A stretch of 64,000 nt of DNA from JAZDOK01 sp043798715 (GTDB lineage: Bacteria > Vulcanimicrobiota > JAZDOK01). The notes under the pieces are model-generated. The model made no database searches. It was not told the origin of the DNA and saw only the letters and a list, made by a program, of their open reading frames with translations. The DNA is taken from contig JAZDOK010000013.1 in assembly GCA_043798715.1 (NCBI GenBank), positions 124,001 to 188,000 of the forward strand. The letters run 5' to 3'. Shown here piece after piece: positions 58,825 to 64,000 of this stretch (position 1 is its first letter; the number at the start of each line of letters is the position of its first letter). A program made the translations under genes and the position numbers.

Positions 58825-60837
58825 TTAACGATCTTTCAGGTGCAGGAGGATTTTCGAATGTCCCTCATGATCCATGAGGGTGAGATCCTGCCTCCAGGAA
58901 GAGGCGAAAAGTAGGTTTCCGCCGCCCGCCCATTCAAGGTTGGAAATACCCCAAACATGTCCCAGGGTGCGGTTTTTTCCGGTGAGCGGCTCAGCCAGCT
59001 TGAGGGCGCACCCGGGCCCCTGATCATCATCCATGGCGGTGTAGGCCAGCTCTTTCGTCTTCTCGTTCCAGGCCATCACAGGGCGGTAAGAAACCCAGGC
59101 CCTCTCGTCCCTATAAATAAATTTTCCGGAGCGGACATCCACGACAAAAAGAGTGCCCTGTAAACCCTGATGAAGCATAATGAATGCGGCCAACCCGCTC
59201 TTCCCCAGCCAGGTCGGGCTTCTCATTAAACCTTCCTGTTCGAGCAGGATTCTCTTTTCTCTCCCTCCTTTAAAAGGAGCAAGACAGAGCTCCTGAAAGC
59301 CGTTCCGATGCTTGCGGAAGAAAAAAAAGCAGTCCTCCTCCGGGGAGACGGGGTTGCCGGCAAAGCGTAGCGAATCGCCTCCTTCGTTTTTATTTGAGAT
59401 AACGGTTCGTCGCAGTCCGCTTTCGGGTTCCACTCTGATCGCGAGGAGCCCGCTTTTGCCGGAATAAAGAAGATAGAGGGCATTCTCCCGCATCTGGGCG
59501 CCTACGAAGGGAGAAAATTCTCCGGGGGCGGCCAGAACTCTTTGACTGAGCACTTTCCCCGAGTCGTCCGTCACGGTTAGCGTGGTGACGATGCGGTTTA
59601 CTTCTTTATTCTTCCGGCTCATTACAAAAAGGAGGCGTCTTTCTCCCAGCCAGAAAAGGAAATCCTGATCGCTGAATTGGTGGGCGTAATCAAGGATTTT
59701 TTTCGATTTTCCGCTCATAAGATCCAGAAGAACCAACTCGGACTTTTTAAAACCAAGAAGATTTCCCACCGGTCCTTCGGGAAATATCTGGCGGAGGAAG
59801 GCCGTCTTTTTTTCGTCAGGGGAGAGGAGGAAGTTTCCGACGAAGCGTTCCCGGTAGCGACGGACGGAGTGTCCCTGAAGGGAAAACATCCAGAGGCGCG
59901 CATTGATGGAATCTCTCCGGCTCTGCATGAGCATCGAATCCGATTCTTTCAAAATGGAATTTTTCCGGCTGACCTGCATGAGTACCGAATCCGATTTTTT
60001 CAAATAGGAGAAAGATTTGAGTGAGCGGGGGGGGGTATCCGGCCAGTCGGCGATGGAGGCGGCATAGAGGAGGAAAAGGCCGAGGGCCGCAAGCGGGAGG
60101 CTTTTCAAAAGGGCCCTGCCCGCAGCACGAAGTTTCCCGGAGAGAGTGTCGAGAAGTTCCCCTTCCAAAAAGACGGCAAGCGAGAAGTGGAGAAAGAAAA
60201 GGGTGAGGAGGAGGATGAAGAGGATCGTCTCAATGCCCGTCATATCCCAGTAGAGGGAGGAGAGGAGGATAAAGGCTCCGGCGACCGTGAGAAGGGGAAG
60301 GAGAAGCCCGGCCGAGGAAGCCGTCGTCTCCCGGCTTGAGAGGGTGGAGGCGGCAAGGGAGAGCGCGAGGAGGAGGTTGGGAAGGAAGAATGGGACCAGA
60401 CGCCAGAAAAAATCAAAGTGAAGGCTCCAGACGTAGGTTTGCAGGCGGGTATTGTTCAGGAAGAAGAGGTCGCCCACGGAGGGATTCGTGAGAAGAAAGA
60501 ATAGAAGGAAGGCGTGGAGGATCGTCCAGCAGGCGAAGAATTTCGTCCACCAGATCCGGAAGCGGGGAAGAGGGAGGGAGAGGAGGAAGGGGAGGGTTCC
60601 GTTTTCTACCTCCCCAGCGAAGGCGGGGGCTGAAAGCAGGATGGGGAAAGCGAGGGTGAAAATAAGGAGAAAGATCCAGGAAAGAGCGATCCCAACGGCG
60701 CGGCCGGAATCGGGGGAGACGAGGCCCAAGGCCTGGAGGACGAAAACGAGGAGAGGCGAAGAGAGGCTGAGGAAAAGCCCCAGCAGAAAAAGAACTTTCC
60801 TCTCCCGGATTTCTTTGAGAAAGAGCGCGTTCAGCAT
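58825..60837 (-). CDS. ABC-2 type permease fused to beta-propeller-like domain
   Basis: A 670-aa protein. AAGGAGG precedes both GTG 60840 and ATG 60837; the ATG has the better spacing. Residues 1-270 hold six or seven membrane helices with the permease-type 'AFAGEVENGTLPFLLSLPLPRFRIWWTKF' segment. The remaining 400 residues are beta-rich, with blade-like repeats ('LLLSPDEKKTAFLRQIF', 'SPEEDCFFFFRKHRNGFQELCLAPF', 'WNEKTKELAYTAMDDDQG'), similar to WD40/TolB propellers and expected outside the cell membrane. Two near-repeats 'SDSVLMQVSRKNSILKE' / 'SDSMLMQSRRDS' (51-bp period, 59924-60000) join the two halves. Likely exports an unknown substrate or acts as a sensor. Confidence 0.75.
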   Translation of the reverse strand: MLNALFLKEIRERKVLFLLGLFLSLSSPLLVFVLQALGLVSPDSGRAVGIALSWIFLLIFTLAFPILLSAPAFAGEVENGTLPFLLSLPLPRFRIWWTKFFACWTILHAFLLFFLLTNPSVGDLFFLNNTRLQTYVWSLHFDFFWRLVPFFLPNLLLALSLAASTLSSRETTASSAGLLLPLLTVAGAFILLSSLYWDMTGIETILFILLLTLFFLHFSLAVFLEGELLDTLSGKLRAAGRALLKSLPLAALGLFLLYAASIADWPDTPPRSLKSFSYLKKSDSVLMQVSRKNSILKESDSMLMQSRRDSINARLWMFSLQGHSVRRYRERFVGNFLLSPDEKKTAFLRQIFPEGPVGNLLGFKKSELVLLDLMSGKSKKILDYAHQFSDQDFLFWLGERRLLFVMSRKNKEVNRIVTTLTVTDDSGKVLSQRVLAAPGEFSPFVGAQMRENALYLLYSGKSGLLAIRVEPESGLRRTVISNKNEGGDSLRFAGNPVSPEEDCFFFFRKHRNGFQELCLAPFKGGREKRILLEQEGLMRSPTWLGKSGLAAFIMLHQGLQGTLFVVDVRSGKFIYRDERAWVSYRPVMAWNEKTKELAYTAMDDDQGPGCALKLAEPLTGKNRTLGHVWGISNLEWAGGGNLLFASSWRQDLTLMDHEGHSKILLHLKDR
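59908..60000. repeat. 51-bp in-gene tandem repeat
   Basis: The TGCATGAG-x-CGAATCCGATT motif occurs at 59924 and again at 59975, with a shared GGAAT..TCCGGCT lead-in at 59908 and 59956. On the protein level two copies of a 17-residue 'SDS(V/M)LMQ' unit result. Likely a recent duplication in the linker between permease and propeller. Confidence 0.6.
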
Positions 60838-61766
60838 CACGAAGCCTCCTTTCCGGAGTCGTTTTTCTGAGTCACCCGATCCCGAGTCCAGGCCACGAAG
60901 ATCTCTTCAAGATCCATCTCCAGAAATTCAGCCCGGCACCCGGGGAGATTTTCGATTCTTTTGAGAAGTTCCGGATCGGCCTCCCGGAGCGTGAGGAGGA
61001 CGCCGTTCTGTTCGTTTTCCAGGCTTAACAGACGCTCCCCGCATAGAATTCCCAAATCAGGGGGGGAGCCCCCCGTAAAGAGGAGCCGCACCCGGCGGGT
61101 CCTCTTTTTAAGCTCTTCGAGGGAACATTGGAAGGCGAGCCTGCCGTCCAGAAGAAGGCCTACGTCCTCGGCGACCCGTTCGAGTTCCGTGACGATGTGG
61201 GAGGAGAAAAAGATGGTGCATCCCCCCCCGTGGGCTAGATCCACGAGAGTCTCCAGAAACTCGCGCCGGACGACGGCATCCAGGCCCGAAATGGGGTCAT
61301 CCAGGAGGAGGAGTTCGGGCCTGTGTCCGAGAGCAGCGGTGAGGGCCACTTTTGCCTTCATCCCGGCGGAAAGGGAGCCGAAAATTTTTTCACGCGGGAT
61401 GGAGAAAGCGGAGAGAAGTTCTTCCGCATATTTTTCATCCCAGCGGTCCCTCTGGGCCCCCCGTACCAGGGAGAAGATCTCCGAGACGCGCATCCATTCA
61501 TAGTAAACGGGTCTTTCCGGCACGAAGCCGATTCGCTTCCGGAGGGAGGGGTTGTTCCTGGGTGGCTCCCCCAGCACCTCGATCGTCCCCGACTTGGGGT
61601 GCAGCATATCCAGCAGGAGTCGCATCGTGGTGGTCTTCCCCTCCCCGTTTCTTCCCAGAAAGGCATAGATGGAGCCTTTTTTCACGCGCATGGAGAGCCC
61701 CTTGAGAACTTCTTTTTTCCCATAGGATTTCCGGAGATCCGAAAGGACGATGGCGTCGTTGTCCAT
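60837..61766 (-). CDS. ABC transporter ATP-binding protein
   Basis: A 309-aa ATPase of the ABC-2 (drug/bacteriocin/YtrB-like) type. ATG 61766 overlaps the GntR stop as TGATG; a GTG three bases before is possible. Walker A is 'LGRNGEGKTTTMRLLLDML', the signature loop reads 'GSLSAGMKAKVALTAAL' (LSxG), Walker B 'PELLLLDDPISGLDAVVRREF', and the H-loop is 'FFSSHIVTELER'. Its stop overlaps the permease start, so subunits are coupled. Confidence 0.93.
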   Translation of the reverse strand: MDNDAIVLSDLRKSYGKKEVLKGLSMRVKKGSIYAFLGRNGEGKTTTMRLLLDMLHPKSGTIEVLGEPPRNNPSLRKRIGFVPERPVYYEWMRVSEIFSLVRGAQRDRWDEKYAEELLSAFSIPREKIFGSLSAGMKAKVALTAALGHRPELLLLDDPISGLDAVVRREFLETLVDLAHGGGCTIFFSSHIVTELERVAEDVGLLLDGRLAFQCSLEELKKRTRRVRLLFTGGSPPDLGILCGERLLSLENEQNGVLLTLREADPELLKRIENLPGCRAEFLEMDLEEIFVAWTRDRVTQKNDSGKEAS

Positions 61767-62164
61767 CACTCCACCTCTTTCCCGCTTTTGATCCTGTCGT
61801 AGCTTTTCCGGACGATTTCGAGAAGCTTTTCTTTCGGGAGGCGGAAGGCGAGAGCTGTCCTTACTAATACCTCCGCCTTCTGCTCCAAAATATCCAGGCG
61901 GCTTTTTTCCTGGATTTTCCCTCCCGAAGAGGCGACGAACGTTCCTTCACCCCGACGCGTCTCAATGATTCCCTCCCGCTCAAGTTCCGTGTAGGCCTTC
62001 GCTACGGTATTGGGATTGACCCGAAGCTCGATGGCCAGATTGCGCACCGAGGGGAGCTGATCCCCGCTCTTTAAGGCCTCTCCCGCCACCAGAAGCTTGA
62101 TTTCCTCCATGATCTGAAGGTAGATGGGAAGGCCGCTTCCCGGATCAATCTTCAGGTGAATCAT
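61766..62164 (-). CDS. GntR-family regulator, YtrA type
   Basis: A 132-aa regulator of the short YtrA subfamily, which lacks a large effector domain. The winged helix reads 'GLPIYLQIMEEIKLLVAGEALKSGDQLPSVRNLAIELRVNPNTVAKAYTELEREGIIETRRGEGTFV', and a short dimerisation tail follows. It heads an operon with the ABC genes and very likely represses it through the palindrome at 62219-62246. AGGACGGTG lies before ATG 62164. Confidence 0.93.
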   Translation of the reverse strand: MIHLKIDPGSGLPIYLQIMEEIKLLVAGEALKSGDQLPSVRNLAIELRVNPNTVAKAYTELEREGIIETRRGEGTFVASSGGKIQEKSRLDILEQKAEVLVRTALAFRLPKEKLLEIVRKSYDRIKSGKEVE

Positions 62165-62218
62165 CTTTCACCGTCCTGTTTAGTCGTTTCGGAGAGAATC
62201 CGCCGGCGTATCGCTCCT

Positions 62219-62246
62219 GTAGTGTATTATAACACTAATACACTAC
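62219..62246. promoter_or_regulatory. GntR operator palindrome
   Basis: A perfect inverted repeat with 11-bp arms, GTAGTGTATTA and TAATACACTAC, around TAACAC. It covers the -10 box and much of the spacer of the regulator's own promoter, as autorepression of YtrA-type operons would need. Confidence 0.8.
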
Positions 62247-62254
62247 AGTGTCAA
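62226..62254 (-). promoter_or_regulatory. Consensus sigma70 promoter of the GntR-ABC operon
   Basis: On the minus strand TTGACA (complement of 62249-62254) and TATAAT (complement of 62226-62231) are separated by exactly 17 bp: both boxes and spacing are the textbook optimum. A start near 62219 gives a leader of about 55 nt before the GntR ATG. Confidence 0.85.
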
Positions 62255-62382
62255 GAGGGGGGAGACATTCACAGAGGCAATCCCGGTTGTTGTCCTATTG
62301 GATTGCCGGCCCCGGCAAAAAGGGAAATCGCAGGAAGGCCTCGAAAAATAGCATACATATATTCTAAGGAAGAGGTGACAAA

Positions 62383-62544
62383 ATGGCCAAAGGAAGTGCG
62401 AAAAAGCCCGGGGAGCCCAAGTGCCGCGGTTGCGGAGGTCTCCTGGAGGGGAAAGACAACGTCAAAATCGGTGGAAGCAAATGGCATAAAGAGTGTGCTG
62501 AGAAAAAGGGCAAAATGATTCCCAGGGAATTCGCGGCAAGCTAG
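62383..62544 (+). CDS. Small zinc-binding protein (53 aa)
   Basis: A 53-codon gene with AGGAAGAGGTGAC before ATG 62383. The product has a basic start, then 'KCRGCGGLL' and 'SKWHKECAEKK', giving C-x2-C...H-x2-C ligands, so a small treble-clef-type zinc finger is likely. The final part is basic ('KKGKMIPREFAAS'). It ends 18 bp before the EF-G-like gene, which has its own RBS in the gap. Function unknown; zinc-ribbon proteins of this size may touch RNA or ribosomes. Confidence 0.75.
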   Translation: MAKGSAKKPGEPKCRGCGGLLEGKDNVKIGGSKWHKECAEKKGKMIPREFAAS

Positions 62545-62562
62545 AATTATTGGAGGATGAAC

Positions 62563-64000
62563 GTGAAGAAGTTTACTACGGAACAGATCCGGAACATCGG
62601 TTTTTTCTCTCACGGGGGCGCCGGCAAGACCTCACTGGCCGAGTCCATAGTCTATGATGCAGGGCTGAGCGACCGGCTGGGCCGGGTGGAGGACGGGACG
62701 ACCGTCACCGATTACGATCCCGACGAGGCCAAGCGCGGCATGTCCATATATGCCGCCGTGGCCCCGATTGAGTGGGAGGAACACAAAATAAACATCCTGG
62801 ATGCCCCCGGCTTCATTGATTTCGTCGCCGAGATAAAGAGCTGCCTGCGCGTCGTGGAAGGCGCGGTGATGATGGTCTCCGCACTCTCCGCCGTCGAAGT
62901 CGGGTTGGAGCGGGTCTGGGGTTTTGCCGATGAGCAGAATCTTTCCCGCATAGTCTTCGTCAACAAGATGGACAAGGAGAACGCCGATTTTTATAAAGCC
63001 CTGGAGGCCCTTTCGGGACAGTTTTCCTCCCGCCTGGTTCCCCTTCAGCTTCCCCTCGGCATGGCGGAAAATTTCAAGGGGATCCTGGATCTCATGACCC
63101 TGACGGCCTATACTTTTGATGCCAGGGGGAAGAGGCAGAAGACGGATCTTCCGTCCGATCTTGCGGAGAAAGCCAAGGAATACCGCGATAAACTCATGGA
63201 GTCGGCCGCCGAGTGCGACGACGCCCTGATGGAAAAGTTTTTTGAATCAGGGGAACTGACCCTGGAAGAGATGAAAGCCGGTTTGAAAAAAGGCGTCCGC
63301 GAGAACAGGATCGTCCCGGTCGTCTGTGGTTCGGCGGTGAAGAACATAGGGGTCACCCCCCTCCTGGATTTCATCGTGGAGCTATTCCCCTCGCCGGCCG
63401 ACGTTGGCGCCGTCCAGGGCACGGATCCGAAGAAGAACGAGCCGGCCGAACGCAAGCCATCCTCCAAGGAGCCTTTTTCGGCGCTCGTCTTCAAGACGAC
63501 GGCTGACCCCTACGTGGGCCGGCTCACTCTCATGCGGGTCTATTCCGGCACTCTCAAGGCGGATTCAGTAGTCTGGAATCCCAATAAAGAGAAGGACGAA
63601 AAGATCACGAGCCTCATGATCATGCGCGGAAAACACCAGGATACGGTCCCGGAAGTTGAGGCCGGGGATATCGTGACGGTGGCCAAACTTCAGGAGACGG
63701 TCACCGGGAACACTCTATGCGAAAAGGATCGTCCGATCGTTTATCCCGCCATTGCTTTCCCGGAGCCGGTCATCTCCATGGCCATCTTCCCCAAGAGCAA
63801 GGGGGATGAAGATAAACTCTCATCCGGCCTCTTCAGGCTGGCCGAGGAAGATTCCACTCTTCATATGAGGCGCGACGCCGAGACCAAGGAGACGATCCTT
63901 TCCGGCATGGGGGAACTACACCTGGAAATCGTGCGCGACCGCCTCAAAAGGAAGTTCGGGGTGGACGTGGATCTGGCGCTTCCCAAGGTCCCATACAAGG
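62563..64000 (+). CDS. EF-G-like translational GTPase, 5' part
   Basis: GTG 62563 is the start: TGGAGG sits 6 bp before it, whereas an ATG at 62557 would touch the RBS. 479 codons are visible before the window ends. G1 is 'SHGGAGKTSL' (the EF-G-II type has 'GHGGAGKTSL'), the switch I region reads 'AKRGMSIYAAVAPIEW' in place of 'RGITI', G3 'DAPGFIDF', and G4 'NKMDKE'. Domain II ('YVGRLTLMRVYSGTL') and the start of domain III/IV ('GMGELHLEIVRDRLKRKFGV') follow. This is the paralogous EF-G group found in several phyla; role not certain. Confidence 0.88.
   Translation, partial: MKKFTTEQIRNIGFFSHGGAGKTSLAESIVYDAGLSDRLGRVEDGTTVTDYDPDEAKRGMSIYAAVAPIEWEEHKINILDAPGFIDFVAEIKSCLRVVEGAVMMVSALSAVEVGLERVWGFADEQNLSRIVFVNKMDKENADFYKALEALSGQFSSRLVPLQLPLGMAENFKGILDLMTLTAYTFDARGKRQKTDLPSDLAEKAKEYRDKLMESAAECDDALMEKFFESGELTLEEMKAGLKKGVRENRIVPVVCGSAVKNIGVTPLLDFIVELFPSPADVGAVQGTDPKKNEPAERKPSSKEPFSALVFKTTADPYVGRLTLMRVYSGTLKADSVVWNPNKEKDEKITSLMIMRGKHQDTVPEVEAGDIVTVAKLQETVTGNTLCEKDRPIVYPAIAFPEPVISMAIFPKSKGDEDKLSSGLFRLAEEDSTLHMRRDAETKETILSGMGELHLEIVRDRLKRKFGVDVDLALPKVPYK

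Overview
The window is a roughly 57-60% GC chromosomal segment (GC judged by eye) from a diderm bacterium. Three things suggest a diderm of the Terrabacteria side of the tree, possibly an uncultured candidate phylum. First, an SLH-domain outer-membrane porin is present (20987-23143), the outer-membrane anchoring style of Cyanobacteria, Deinococcus, Negativicutes and related candidate phyla. Second, the order clpC-radA-PIN/TRAM-ispD-ispF is the Firmicutes/Terrabacteria order. Third, prolyl-tRNA synthetase is of the archaeal/eukaryal type. No marker in the window fixes the phylum.

Layout. 1-420 is the end of a UPF0158-like gene. 491-6027 is a tightly overlapping de novo biotin operon, bioB-bioF-bioH-like-bioC-bioD-bioA, followed by a tRNA-Gln(CTG) with its own promoter. 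6.2-8.45 kb is a small accessory island at the 3' side of that tRNA: a tyrosine-recombinase remnant, an AT-rich PD-(D/E)XK-like nuclease, a candidate 50-aa ORF and a Panacea-domain (DUF4065) antitoxin-like gene. 8.5-17.8 kb (minus strand) holds glnS, an exported protein, ispF, ispD, a PIN/TRAM membrane protein, radA and clpC. 18-28 kb holds a Pit phosphate transporter with its DUF47 partner, an exported FlgT-C-like protein, the SLH porin, a GAF plus degenerate HD-GYP protein, an M48 protease with an extra Cys-rich motif, and an ECF sigma/anti-sigma pair whose anti-sigma factor ends in a FliF-C-like domain.

28-41.4 kb carries mostly minus-strand genes for exported peptidases, an aminotransferase, a PilP/GspC-like protein, TlpA-like, SGNH, HD and TPR proteins. 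Plus-strand proS, a cNMP-binding-like protein, a hydrogenase-maturation-type protease and an MFS transporter sit among them. At 42382-44970 a complete IS21-family element (istA/istB, with repeat arrays at both ends) sits between two truncated genes that look unrelated. 46.2-49.5 kb is a second accessory block: a HEPN-domain protein, a one-TM small protein and a TIR-domain protein. It is bracketed by direct repeats and contains two attC-like sites, so it may be a defence-type set of gene cassettes. This is the best candidate for an undescribed system in the window.

49.6-58.8 kb is one 3051-codon gene for an NdvB/Cgs-type cyclic beta-glucan synthase (GT84 + GH94). 58.8-62.2 kb is a GntR-ABC ATPase-ABC permease operon in which the permease is fused to a beta-propeller-like domain; it is driven by a consensus promoter buried in a 28-bp palindromic operator. 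The window ends with a 53-aa zinc-binding protein and the first 479 codons of an EF-G-like GTPase. A family of short palindromes with arms GTA(G/A)GGGC...GCCCCTAC occurs at 19638, 24187 and 58767, each at a gene end.
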